Assembly: GCF_040549525.1 (NCBI RefSeq)
Contig: NZ_JBEPTM010000001.1
Span: 558,001-622,000, forward strand
Source: Lacisediminihabitans sp040549525
Lineage (GTDB): Bacteria; Actinomycetota; Actinomycetes; Actinomycetales; Microbacteriaceae
Reading direction: 5' to 3'
DNA: 64,000 nucleotides
Shown here: positions 16,818 to 25,550 of the stretch, piece by piece
How positions within the stretch are numbered: the stretch's first letter is position 1
How the letters are laid out: each line of letters starts with the position of its first letter
The notes under the pieces: generated by a model
Databases searched by the model: none
What the model was told of the DNA's origin: nothing
What the model saw: the letters and a program-made list of their open reading frames with translations, nothing else
Translations under genes and position numbers: made by a program

Positions 16818-18686
16818 TCAGACGAGCAACTGGTGTTTCGCGAGCTCGCGGTAGAGCGGGGTGCTCTTGACGAGTTCGGAGTGGGTGCCGACGCCGACGA
16901 CCCGCCCGTGGTCGAGCACCACGATCTGGTCGGAGTCGACCACGGTGGAGAGGCGATGCGCGATCACAATCAGGGTGCGGTTCTCCGCCACGGCATCGAT
17001 CGCCTCGCGGAGCAACTGCTCGTTGAGCCCGTCGAGAGACGACGTCGACTCGTCGAGCAGAAGGATGGGCGGGGCCGCGAGCAGGGTGCGTGCGATGGCC
17101 AGACGCTGGCGCTCACCGCCGGAGAGCATGACGCCCTCCTCGCCGACCGCCGCATCCAGGCCCGAGTCGCTGCGCTCGAGTACCGCCGTGAGGTTCACAT
17201 CGTGCAACACCCGGATGCACTCCTCGTCGGTGGCATGGGGAGCACCGAGAGTGAGGTTGTCGCGCAGGGATCCGGCGAGCACCGGGGCATCCTGCTCCAC
17301 GTAGCCGATCTGGGCACGAAGGGCCTCCCGATCGAGCCCGCGGATGTCGACGCCGCCGAGTCGCACCAGACCTGCGGTCGGGTCGTAGAAGCGTTCGATC
17401 AGCGCGAGGATCGTGCTCTTGCCGGCGCCGGAGGGACCGACGAGCGCGGTGCGCTGGCCGCGGGGGGCGTCGAAGGAGACCCCGTGGAGCACGGTGAGGT
17501 CCTTCGGCGCGGCATCCTCCACGACATCGGAGTGCTCCACCAGCCCGGAGCCGGTGGCCGGGGCAGACGCGGGGACCGGAGCCGCCGGGTAGGTGAACAC
17601 CACGTCGTGGAAACTGATCGCGGAATCCGAGGGCATCGGCGCAGCGGGTTCGATCGCGCCGTCGAGCTCTGCTTCGCTCGGAAGGGTCACGATCTCCTGG
17701 ATGCGCCCGAGCGCGCCGAGCGCCTGGTTCACCGAGGTGATCGCGCCGAAGGCCTGCCCGAGAGGCATGATCAGCATGAAGAGGAAGAAGATGAAGGCCA
17801 CGAGGTTGGCGATCGTGATGGCGCCGCTCGCGACACGGAATCCTCCGACGCCGAGCACCACGAGCAGGGAGACTTGCAGGGCGATTCCCGCGATCGGCAC
17901 CACGAGCGCCGAGATCTTCGCGACCTGGATGCCCATCTCCCACGCGCCCTTGGCGTCCTTCTCGATCGCCGCGGTCTCGCGATCGGTGGCGTTGGAGGCG
18001 CGAACGGTGCGGATGGCTCCGAGCGCGCGTTCGACGGAGGCGGCGAGATCCCCCACCTTCTCCTGCTGTTTACGACTCGCGACCCGCACCCGGCCGGACA
18101 GCAGCACGACCGTGACGACGGAGACGGCGATGACCAGCACGGTCAGACCGAGAAGCACCGGATCGATGACGAGCATCGCGATCAGGGCGCCGAGGAAGAT
18201 GAGGGCGCCGCCGATCGCGTCCACCAGGCCCTGGGTCAGCACCGCGTAGAGCAGAGTGGTGTCGGATCCCACCCGCGAGACGAGGTCGCCGGTGCGCCGG
18301 GTGTCGAACTCGCTGATCGGCAGTCGAAGCATCCGCCGCACGAGCTGGCGGCGGGCAGAGAGCACGACGCTCGTGCCGGTGCGCTGCAGAAGGTAGTGCT
18401 GCACCCCCGAGAGGATGGCGGAGATCACGACCAGAGCGACGAGCAGGTACACGAGCGTGCCGAGGGGATCGTTCTTCTGCACCCGTGCGATCACCTGGCT
18501 CACCAGCAGCGGCTGCCCGAGGGATGTCGCCGCCCCCAGCACGCTGAGCGCGATGACGATGCCGAGCACCCTCTTGTGCTCGAGCAGGTAGGGCAGAAGC
18601 TGGCTGAAGCTCGCGCGGGGCCCATCGTCTTTCTTCTGGCGGGAGAAGGGAGAGCGGGAGGGGCGAGATTGCGTGCTTGTGCTCAT
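16818..18686 (-). CDS. ABC exporter, fused permease/ATP-binding (MsbA/LmrA-like)
   Basis: Half-transporter (622 aa) that should work as a homodimer to export a lipid or drug. The six-TM domain occupies about residues 30-320. The NBD shows Walker A VGPSGAGKST, signature LSGGERQRLAIART, Walker B ILLLDESTSS and the H-loop VIAHRLSTV. An unusual acidic insert with Pro/Ala (about residues 385-420) precedes the NBD. ATG 18686 (MSTSTQSRPS) is preferred; a 10-codon longer frame exists. Substrate unknown. Confidence 0.9.
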   Translation of the reverse strand: MSTSTQSRPSRSPFSRQKKDDGPRASFSQLLPYLLEHKRVLGIVIALSVLGAATSLGQPLLVSQVIARVQKNDPLGTLVYLLVALVVISAILSGVQHYLLQRTGTSVVLSARRQLVRRMLRLPISEFDTRRTGDLVSRVGSDTTLLYAVLTQGLVDAIGGALIFLGALIAMLVIDPVLLGLTVLVIAVSVVTVVLLSGRVRVASRKQQEKVGDLAASVERALGAIRTVRASNATDRETAAIEKDAKGAWEMGIQVAKISALVVPIAGIALQVSLLVVLGVGGFRVASGAITIANLVAFIFFLFMLIMPLGQAFGAITSVNQALGALGRIQEIVTLPSEAELDGAIEPAAPMPSDSAISFHDVVFTYPAAPVPASAPATGSGLVEHSDVVEDAAPKDLTVLHGVSFDAPRGQRTALVGPSGAGKSTILALIERFYDPTAGLVRLGGVDIRGLDREALRAQIGYVEQDAPVLAGSLRDNLTLGAPHATDEECIRVLHDVNLTAVLERSDSGLDAAVGEEGVMLSGGERQRLAIARTLLAAPPILLLDESTSSLDGLNEQLLREAIDAVAENRTLIVIAHRLSTVVDSDQIVVLDHGRVVGVGTHSELVKSTPLYRELAKHQLLV

Positions 18687-18812
18687 GATGTCGTTTCCGT
18701 TGGGCGAGGCGAACAATCAAGCTTAGGCACTGCGGTGCTGGGAGCTCGTACTCCGCAGGGAGCATGAGCGAGCCTCGCACTATGTCCGGGGGAGTGGTTA
18801 TGGTGGATCATC

Positions 18813-19739
18813 GTGCCTATCCCTGTCATCGCCGCCAGTCTCCTCACCAAGAAGTACAAGGATTTCGCCGCCGTCGACGGCCTCTCGTTCGAGGTCGCGC
18901 CCGGGGAGTCCTTCGGGCTGCTCGGTCCGAACGGCGCCGGCAAGTCCACCACGATGCGCATGGTCGGAGCCGTCTCCACCCGCACGAGCGGCGACCTCAG
19001 CATCCTCGGGCTCGACCCGGACGCGAACGGGCCCGAGATCCGCTCCCAGCTCGGCGTGGTGCCGCAGCAGGACAACCTCGACACCGAACTCCGGGTGCGC
19101 GACAACCTCATCGTCTACGGGCGCTACTTCGGCATCGGCATCGCGGAGTGCGGGCGCCGCGCCGACGAGCTGCTCGAGTTCGCCCAACTCTCCGATCGCA
19201 AGAAGTCGAAGGTGGACGACCTCTCGGGAGGCATGAAGCGCCGGCTCACCATCGCGCGGTCGCTCATGAACGAGCCGCGCATCCTGCTGCTGGACGAGCC
19301 GACCACCGGCCTCGATCCCCAGGCCCGCCACATCCTCTGGGATCGCCTGTTCCGCCTCAAGGAACAGGGCACCACCCTCGTGCTCACCACCCACTACATG
19401 GATGAGGCCGAGCAGCTCTGCGACCGACTGATCGTGGTCGACAAGGGCACGATCATGGCCGAGGGGGCGCCCGCCGCGCTGATCCGCCAATACTCCACCC
19501 GGGAGGTCGCCGAGCTGCGCTTCGGGTCGGAGCGCAATGCGGAGGTGGCGACGCTGATCGCCGGGGTCGGGGAGCGCATCGAGGTGCTGCCCGACCGCAT
19601 CCTCGTCTACAGCGAAGACGGTGACGCGGTGCTCGCCGAGATCGCGCGACGGGGGCTGCACCCGATCACGAGCCTGGTGCGTCGCTCCAGCCTCGAAGAC
19701 GTCTTCCTGCGACTCACCGGACGGAGCCTGATCGAATGA
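18813..19739 (+). CDS. ABC-2 exporter ATP-binding protein (DrrA/NodI-like)
   Basis: Cytoplasmic ATPase subunit (308 aa) of a three-gene exporter. It contains Walker A GPNGAGKST, Q-loop VVPQQDN, signature LSGGMKRRLTIAR, Walker B ILLLDEPTTGLD and H-loop TTHYMDEAEQL, plus a 70-residue C-terminal domain typical of DrrA/NodI proteins. GTG 18813 lacks a strong ribosome site. The stop overlaps the first permease start by 4 bp. Together with two permeases it probably exports a lipid-linked or hydrophobic compound. Confidence 0.9.
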   Translation: MPIPVIAASLLTKKYKDFAAVDGLSFEVAPGESFGLLGPNGAGKSTTMRMVGAVSTRTSGDLSILGLDPDANGPEIRSQLGVVPQQDNLDTELRVRDNLIVYGRYFGIGIAECGRRADELLEFAQLSDRKKSKVDDLSGGMKRRLTIARSLMNEPRILLLDEPTTGLDPQARHILWDRLFRLKEQGTTLVLTTHYMDEAEQLCDRLIVVDKGTIMAEGAPAALIRQYSTREVAELRFGSERNAEVATLIAGVGERIEVLPDRILVYSEDGDAVLAEIARRGLHPITSLVRRSSLEDVFLRLTGRSLIE

Positions 19740-20599
19740 CCCCCGACCACATGGGCACGGCGCAGGCGGCATCCCCCGCGGGCGCGCGCGACGTCGCCAT
19801 TGCAGGCGGGGTCAAGCCGCGGCGATGGGGATCCTGGTACGTCGCTGAGCATCGCATCCGCGGCATCAATTCGTACTACAAGACGCTGCTCGCGACGGCG
19901 ATCGGCAGCCCGGTCATCTACCTCTTCGCGCTCGGCGTTGGTCTCGCGACCCTTGTCGACAAGAACCAGGGCAACGCCTTCGGGGGAGTGGGCTACCTCG
20001 CCTTCGTTGCGCCCGCGCTGATCGCCTCCGCGGCGGTCGAGGCGGCCTCGGAGGAGTGCACCTACCCGATCCTGATGGGCTTCAAGTGGAACCCGATCTT
20101 CTTCGGCATGAACGCGGCGCCGATCTCGGGCAACCAGATCGTGAACGGGATCTTCATCTCCGTGATCGCCCGGGTGCTCCCCACGAGCATCATCTACTAC
20201 CTGATCATGCTGGCCTTCGGGGCCGTGCCGAACGCGCTCGGGTTCCTCACCGTGCCGATCGCACTGCTCACGGGCATGGCGTTCGGGCTCGTGATCGCCA
20301 GCTACATGGCGACCGTCGAGACGGATGCCGGCCAGCCCGCCTTCATCCGCCGGTTCATCATCGCCCCGCTCCTGCTGTTCTCCGGCACCTTCTTCCCGCT
20401 CACCCAGATGCCCATCTACCTGCAGTGGATCGGCTGGATCTCGCCGCTCTGGCACGGCACGCAGCTCGGGCGCGACGTGAGCTACGGCAATGTGGAGCCG
20501 GGCTGGCTCGTGGCCGTGCACATCCTGTTCCCCCTCGCCCTCTGCGTGTATGGATGGTTACGCACCCAGCGGGTCGTCACGAGGAGGCTCGACAAGTGA
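19736..20599 (+). CDS. ABC-2 type permease (first of two)
   Basis: Six-TM membrane subunit (287 aa) of the DrrB/NodJ type. A polar N-terminus of 40 residues precedes segments starting at LLATAIGSPVIYLFALGVGL. The ABC-2 region LLLFSGTFFPLTQMPIYLQW followed by PLWHGTQL near the C-terminus is characteristic of this family. Its ATG overlaps the ATPase stop and its own stop overlaps the next permease start, so the three genes are translationally coupled. Confidence 0.88.
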   Translation: MTPDHMGTAQAASPAGARDVAIAGGVKPRRWGSWYVAEHRIRGINSYYKTLLATAIGSPVIYLFALGVGLATLVDKNQGNAFGGVGYLAFVAPALIASAAVEAASEECTYPILMGFKWNPIFFGMNAAPISGNQIVNGIFISVIARVLPTSIIYYLIMLAFGAVPNALGFLTVPIALLTGMAFGLVIASYMATVETDAGQPAFIRRFIIAPLLLFSGTFFPLTQMPIYLQWIGWISPLWHGTQLGRDVSYGNVEPGWLVAVHILFPLALCVYGWLRTQRVVTRRLDK

Positions 20600-21435
20600 C
20601 GGCGACGCCGACCTTCGCCCCGGTGCGTCCGGAGCCATTACCGCGCCGCAGCGGCATCCGGGCGCTGTATGCCGGCAACTCCCGCTCGGTGATCGAGCGG
20701 GGTCTGCTGGCCACCCGAAGCACCAACTGGCTCATCGTGGTCAGCGGGTTCTTCGAGCCGATCTTCTACCTGCTCTCGCTCGGCATCGGCCTCGGTGCCC
20801 TCGTCGGTGCGGTCACCACCTCGACGGGCCAGCAGGTGCCCTACGCCGCGTTCATCGCTCCGGCGCTGCTCGCCGTCTCGGCGATGAACGGGGCGATCTT
20901 CGACTCCACCTGGAACGTCTTCTTCAAGATGCAGTTCGCGCGGCTCTACGAGGGGATGCTCGCGACCTCCCTCGGGCCGCTTGATGTCGCGCTCGGTGAG
21001 ATCTTCCTCGCCCTGCTGCGCGGTGTCGTCTATGCCGCAGGCTTCCTGCTGGTGATGCAGGTGCTGGGGCTCAATCTGGCCTGGACCGCGATCCTGGCGC
21101 TCCCGGCCGTGGTGCTCGTCGCCTTCGGTTTCGCGAGTCTCGGCATGGCGATCACCAGCTACATGAATAGCTTCCAGCAGATGGACTGGATCAACTTCGC
21201 CCTACTGCCGATGTTCCTCTTCTCGGCGACCTTCTATCCGCTGAGTGTCTACCCGCAGGTCATCCAGTGGGTGATTCAGGCGCTGCCGCTGTGGCACGGT
21301 GTCGAGCTCATCCGGGGTCTCACCACCGGAGCGCTCAGCTTCGCGATGCTCGGCCATGTGCTGTACTTCGTAGTCATGATCGCGGTGGGTCTGGTGTTCA
21401 CGACCCGGCGCCTGCGCGCGCTGTTTCTCGACTGA
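20596..21435 (+). CDS. ABC-2 type permease (second of two)
   Basis: Paralogue of the preceding permease (279 aa) with about six TM segments, the ABC-2 hallmark FLFSATFYPLSVYPQVIQW and the same PLWHGVELIRGL ending. GTG 20596 overlaps the upstream stop (GTGA); a longer frame in this phase is a shadow of the first permease. Two different permeases plus one ATPase suggest a heterodimeric channel. A long near-palindrome follows the stop. Confidence 0.88.
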   Translation: MTATPTFAPVRPEPLPRRSGIRALYAGNSRSVIERGLLATRSTNWLIVVSGFFEPIFYLLSLGIGLGALVGAVTTSTGQQVPYAAFIAPALLAVSAMNGAIFDSTWNVFFKMQFARLYEGMLATSLGPLDVALGEIFLALLRGVVYAAGFLLVMQVLGLNLAWTAILALPAVVLVAFGFASLGMAITSYMNSFQQMDWINFALLPMFLFSATFYPLSVYPQVIQWVIQALPLWHGVELIRGLTTGALSFAMLGHVLYFVVMIAVGLVFTTRRLRALFLD

Positions 21436-21504
21436 GGCCCGTCGGATTCCCCCGGCGCGCCGGCGCTGAGGCACCCCGGCGCCCCGGCACCCCAGCGCTG
21501 AGGC

Positions 21505-21560
21505 GGGCGATTGCGGACATTGCGGGTCGGCACGCCCGCCCGGAATGTCCGCGACCGCCC
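21505..21560. terminator. 56-bp near-perfect palindrome between convergent transporters
   Basis: Two 22-base arms (21505-21526 and 21539-21560) match in 19 of 22 positions around a 12-base centre; the core is GCGGACATT / AATGTCCGC. It sits between the ABC permease (+) and the MHS transporter (-) and could serve as a bidirectional terminator. It does not share arms with the two repeat families found elsewhere in the window. Confidence 0.6.
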
Positions 21561-21591
21561 GGAGTCGGCCGCCGCGCCCCGCGAGGGAGGA

Positions 21592-22983
21592 CTACTCCAC
21601 GATCGTCGTGAAGTCGCTGTCGCGGGTCTCCCGGGTCAACCGGAGCGCGACGAGGGTGATCGCGGCAGCCAGCGAGAGATAGAGGCCGACGAGGATCGTG
21701 CTGCCGCCCGCGAGCGCCCACAGCGCCAGCGCGATGTAGGGCGCTACGGCGGCACCGATGATGCTGGACAGGTTGTAGCTCATTCCCGAGCCGGTATAGC
21801 GCACGTTGGTCGCGAAGAGCTCCGGCAACTGCGCACCCATCGGCCCGAAGGTCAGTCCCATGAGGGAGAAGCCGAGGATCAACCAGGCCATCACGCCCAC
21901 GATGCCGCCGCCCGAGAGGGGAACGAACAGCAGTCCGAAGACGATGATGCCGATGGTGACGACGCTGAGCATCCGCCGTCGTCCGAAGCGCTCGGCGAGC
22001 GGGCCCGAGACCAGGGTGAAGATTCCGAAGAACACGACCCCGATGATCAGCATGATGAGGAACTCGTTGCGGGTGTATCCGAGTCCCGGCACGAACGCCG
22101 AGGGATCGAACGGTTTGCCGGCGGCCTTCGCGGCGGCCGCGGCGACATCCACGGTCTTCGCGGAAGTGCCGAAGGCCAGAGTGAAGGTCGTCATCAGGTA
22201 GAAGAGCACGTAGGTGGCGAGCATGATGAAGGTGCCGAGGACGAGCTGGCGCCAGCTGGTCTTGAAGACGAGCGCGAGCGGCACGCGGGCGACAGCGCCC
22301 TTCTCGATGACCCGGGTGAAGGCCGGGGCCTCGACCAGTCGGAACCTCACGTAGAGGCCCACGATCACGAGCAGGGCACTGGCGAGGAACGGGATGCGCC
22401 AGCCCCAGGCCGCGAAGGCCGCCGGGCTCATGGAGAGATTTAGCACGAGGAAGAGCGCGTTGGCCACGATGAACCCGATCGGTGCCCCGAGCTGCGGGAA
22501 GGTGCCGTAGATCGCGCGCTTTCCGGCCGGCGCGTTCTCGGTGGCGAGCAGGGCCGCGCCGCTCCATTCCCCACCGAGGCCGATGCCCTGTGCGAAGCGG
22601 AAGATCACGAGCAGCAGCGGGGCGAACACGGTCCAGCCGGGGGTGGAGGCCGACGGGAGGCAGCCGATGAGGAAGGTCGCGATACCCATGGTGAGGAGCG
22701 ACGCGATGAGGGTGCCCTTGCGTCCGATGCGGTCCCCGAAGTGCCCGAACAGGATCGAACCGAGCGGACGACCCACGAACGCCGCCCCGAACACGGCGAA
22801 GGAGCTGAGCAGGGCGGTCGCGGGCGATTGTGTGGGGAAGAACAGTGCCGGGAACACGAGCACCGCCGCCGTGGCATAGACGTAGAAGTCGTAGAACTCG
22901 ATCGAGGTTCCGATGAGGCTCGCGAGAATCACACGAGAGCGCGGATTCGCGGGCGCGGCGACGGTAGCGGCGGATGATGACAT
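21592..22983 (-). CDS. MFS transporter, metabolite:H+ symporter (MHS) family
   Basis: Twelve-TM proton symporter (463 aa) related to KgtP/ShiA/ProP. Diagnostic features are the N-terminal IGTSIEFYDFYVYATAAVL, the motif A region FGHFGDRIGRKG between TM2 and TM3, RFAQGIGLGGEWSGAALLA in TM4 and the repeated loop GPLAERFGRRR in the second half. The probable substrate is an organic acid or compatible solute. It is transcribed toward the ABC-2 operon and separated from the next MFS gene by 127 bp. Confidence 0.9.
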   Translation of the reverse strand: MSSSAATVAAPANPRSRVILASLIGTSIEFYDFYVYATAAVLVFPALFFPTQSPATALLSSFAVFGAAFVGRPLGSILFGHFGDRIGRKGTLIASLLTMGIATFLIGCLPSASTPGWTVFAPLLLVIFRFAQGIGLGGEWSGAALLATENAPAGKRAIYGTFPQLGAPIGFIVANALFLVLNLSMSPAAFAAWGWRIPFLASALLVIVGLYVRFRLVEAPAFTRVIEKGAVARVPLALVFKTSWRQLVLGTFIMLATYVLFYLMTTFTLAFGTSAKTVDVAAAAAKAAGKPFDPSAFVPGLGYTRNEFLIMLIIGVVFFGIFTLVSGPLAERFGRRRMLSVVTIGIIVFGLLFVPLSGGGIVGVMAWLILGFSLMGLTFGPMGAQLPELFATNVRYTGSGMSYNLSSIIGAAVAPYIALALWALAGGSTILVGLYLSLAAAITLVALRLTRETRDSDFTTIVE

Positions 22984-23110
22984 GAGCGACTGCTCCCTAG
23001 TGACGTGGATGACCGCCTCCGACCCTACCCCGCGTTCGGGGGTAGGCCGTCACGACCACCCTCCCGCGCTGGGCGCGTGTCGGGGGCGACGGCGAGCGTG
23101 GTGGAGGGCG

Positions 23111-24382
23111 CTACCGCACACCCTTGATCGGCAGGATGGCGAGTCCGCCGAGCGCCGCCGCAATGGCCGAGCAGATGAAGAGTGCGGTGAACCCGCCGAG
23201 GGCGGCCACCACGAAGGCGCCGAGGAGCGGAGCGAAGGCCTGGGGCACCGCCGTGGCGATGTTCATGATGCCGAGGTCCTTGCCCCGGCTGTGCGAGTCG
23301 GGAAGCACCTGGGTCGCGAGGGCCTGGTCGACGGCCATGAAGCATCCGTAACCGAGACCGAGGAGGCCCGCAGCGGCCATGGCGACGGGAAGTGCGGGCA
23401 CGAAGGCGAGGAGAAGGGCGGCGAGCGCCTGCAGGTAGGCGGCGGCATAGACGAACACCTTGCGCTGGCCGATGCGGTCGCTGAGCTTGCCGAAGCCGAG
23501 GGCCGCGGCGATGAAGAAGACCAGGTAGATCATCGTGAGCAGCAGCAGGTCGTCTTCTGCCGACTTGCCTCTCCCCAGGCCGTACATGAGGAAGTAGAGC
23601 AGCAGGGTGGTGCCGAGGGCGTTACCCAGATTCACGAGGATGCGGCCGAGCAGGGTCCAGCCGAAGTCGGGGAAACGGATCGGGTTGATCCAGAAGCCGC
23701 GAATCAGGCTGCCGAAGGTGAAGGGCGCGCGAAGTACGCGAGGCAGCACCTCATCCGGGATGAGCAGCAGGAATGGCATCACCAGGATGACGAGCAGCAC
23801 GGCCATGAGGGAGTAACCGACGAAGGTGCTGAGTACGAGAGTGAGCACGAGCACGATTCCGAGCACGGTGCCGACAGCCTGCGGCGCCGACACCCACCCG
23901 GAGACGAACCCGCGTTGGTTCGCCGGCACCTGGTCGGAGATCGTGGCCGTGATGGCAGCGGACACGATGCAGAATCCGCTGAGGGCCAGCGACCAGAACA
24001 CCCCGACTCCCGCGATCGTGGTCTGGATGCCGAGGAGGAACAGCGAGATCGCAAAGACGAGAGTGCCGATGAGGATCCACGGGCGTCGCCGACCAAAGCG
24101 CGAGGTGGTGCGGTCGGAGAGCGCGCCGGTGACCGGGTAGACGATCAGCGCGCAGGCTCCAGCGATGCCGGAGATGATTCCGAAGGCGACGACCGTCGAC
24201 ACCCAATCGGTGGTGGTGAAAAGTTCGCCGATCTGTTTCGGCAGCAGGAGCTGGATGGGGGTGAGCTGTGCCATCCAGATGCCGAGCCAGGCGGTGGCGA
24301 AGAGGGTGATCCAGCGCGCGGGCACCTTCCGTCGCGGCTCGGCGAAGGGAGTGAACGCGGCGGGCAGTGTGGTTGCAGTCAT
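23111..24382 (-). CDS. MFS transporter of unknown specificity
   Basis: Twelve-TM carrier (423 aa) beginning MTATTLPAAFTPFAEPRRKV. It has the motif A-like GALSDRTTSRFGRRRPWI between TM2 and TM3 and LGFGKLSDRIGQRK between TM8 and TM9, as in actinobacterial GPH-like or sugar MFS carriers. No sugar hydrolase or regulator lies beside it. The stretch upstream of its start to the small membrane gene is only 80 bp. Confidence 0.85.
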   Translation of the reverse strand: MTATTLPAAFTPFAEPRRKVPARWITLFATAWLGIWMAQLTPIQLLLPKQIGELFTTTDWVSTVVAFGIISGIAGACALIVYPVTGALSDRTTSRFGRRRPWILIGTLVFAISLFLLGIQTTIAGVGVFWSLALSGFCIVSAAITATISDQVPANQRGFVSGWVSAPQAVGTVLGIVLVLTLVLSTFVGYSLMAVLLVILVMPFLLLIPDEVLPRVLRAPFTFGSLIRGFWINPIRFPDFGWTLLGRILVNLGNALGTTLLLYFLMYGLGRGKSAEDDLLLLTMIYLVFFIAAALGFGKLSDRIGQRKVFVYAAAYLQALAALLLAFVPALPVAMAAAGLLGLGYGCFMAVDQALATQVLPDSHSRGKDLGIMNIATAVPQAFAPLLGAFVVAALGGFTALFICSAIAAALGGLAILPIKGVR

Positions 24383-24462
24383 ACGTCAGGCTCCTCCGTC
24401 GCCAGAATAGTCGCCCCTCCGGCAGAGGGAGGCCCCGCGGATGCCCCCAGTTCGGGAGCTAG

Positions 24463-24897
24463 CTAGCCGTCGTCCGCTGCGCGCCACCGGGTGAACAATG
24501 CGGAAGCGTCACTCACGAAGGTGCCGCGCGGCACGGTGCGCCCGCAGTCGTAGATGCGCAGCTTCGCCGACTTCGAATCGGCGAAGCGCAGCGTGATGTC
24601 GGTGGCGAGCCCCCCGGTGCACACATCATTGAGGGTCTGGTCGAAGTTCGTGACATCGATCGAATACTTCGTGACGATGGCGGTGAAGTCGGCGATGCGT
24701 GCGGCATCCGTCGTCTCGTGTGAGGAGGCGGAGAATCCTTCGATCGCCTTGGACTGGCTGTACTGGATGCTGGTGATCGGCGCCAGGGCCTGCAGGGATC
24801 CCGAATTGAGGCTCACGATGAGCACGACCAGTGCCACGGTCACCACAGCGGCGACGACCGCGATGAGTCGTGCCTGAAGCCGCGCTTGCGGCTGCAC
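24463..24897 (-). CDS. Membrane-anchored small hypothetical protein
   Basis: A 144-aa protein with one N-terminal TM segment (LIAVVAAVVTVALVVLIVSL, about residues 11-30) and an extracytoplasmic domain of about 110 residues containing two Cys (DVCTGG and YDCGRT) that could form a disulfide. No family recognised. GTG 24897 follows the stop of a 48-aa membrane gene after a single base, so the two are probably translated together. The pair lies downstream of ribH on the same strand and may be read through from the riboflavin operon. Confidence 0.62.
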   Translation of the reverse strand: MQPQARLQARLIAVVAAVVTVALVVLIVSLNSGSLQALAPITSIQYSQSKAIEGFSASSHETTDAARIADFTAIVTKYSIDVTNFDQTLNDVCTGGLATDITLRFADSKSAKLRIYDCGRTVPRGTFVSDASALFTRWRAADDG

Positions 24898-24898
24898 G

Positions 24899-25045
24899 TC
24901 AGGCCGGTTCGATGACGGAATGGCTGCTGATGCTGCGGGAGACCTTGCCGGGGTCCTTCAGGAACACGATGTAGGTGAACCCGGCTGCGAGCACCACCGC
25001 GATCACGATGGCGAGGACGATCAGGATCTTGAAGGGGTTGCTCAC
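24899..25045 (-). CDS. 48-aa single-span membrane protein
   Basis: A short frame (MSNPFKILIVLAIVIAVVLA then AGFTYIVFLKDPGKVS) encoding one N-terminal TM helix and a basic/serine-rich tail. GTG 25045 is preceded by AAAGGT about 10 bases upstream. The reading frame is tightly packed between ribH (34 bp upstream) and the 144-aa gene (1 bp downstream), which argues that it is real. Function unknown; a small accessory subunit for the 144-aa protein is one possibility. Confidence 0.6.
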   Translation of the reverse strand: MSNPFKILIVLAIVIAVVLAAGFTYIVFLKDPGKVSRSISSHSVIEPA

Positions 25046-25079
25046 GCAGCCAGCCTACCTTTCAGCGAGTCCGACGAAA

Positions 25080-25550
25080 TCAGCGGGACAGGCCGCGGAT
25101 GATGACGGCGGTCGCGAGTGCGGCCTCGGCAGCCTCCGCGCCCTTGTCCTCCTTCGACCCGGGCAGGCCGGCGCGGTCGAGTCCCTGTTGCTCGTCCTCC
25201 AGGGTGAGCACGCCGAAACCGACGGCCTTGCCGGTGAGGATCGCGACCTGGGTGAGGCCGCTCGTTGCGGCATCCGACACGAATTCGAAGTGCGGCGTGC
25301 CGCCACGGATGATCACGCCGAGGGCGACCACCGCATCCGCTCCCGCATCCAGCGCCGCTCTGCTCACCACGGGCAGCTCGAAACTTCCGGGGACGCGCAC
25401 CTCGGTCACCTCGGCACCGGATGCCGCGAGCACCCGTCGTGCGCCGGCCAGGAGTCCATCGGTGATCGCTTCGTGCCAGCGCCCGGCGACGATGGTGACA
25501 TGGAGGCCGGTGCCGTCGGTGATGATCTCTGGTGCTCCGTCGCCGCTCAT
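25080..25550 (-). CDS. ribH: 6,7-dimethyl-8-ribityllumazine synthase
   Basis: Penultimate enzyme of riboflavin synthesis (156 aa): condenses 5-amino-6-ribitylaminouracil with 3,4-dihydroxy-2-butanone 4-phosphate. The fold signature is complete: ITDGLLAGARRVL, the phosphate/substrate motif VPGSFELP, LGVIIRGGTPHFEFV with the catalytic His, and GFGVLTLEDEQQ. It overlaps the upstream ribBA stop by 4 bp. Last rib gene of the operon. Confidence 0.96.
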   Translation of the reverse strand: MSGDGAPEIITDGTGLHVTIVAGRWHEAITDGLLAGARRVLAASGAEVTEVRVPGSFELPVVSRAALDAGADAVVALGVIIRGGTPHFEFVSDAATSGLTQVAILTGKAVGFGVLTLEDEQQGLDRAGLPGSKEDKGAEAAEAALATAVIIRGLSR

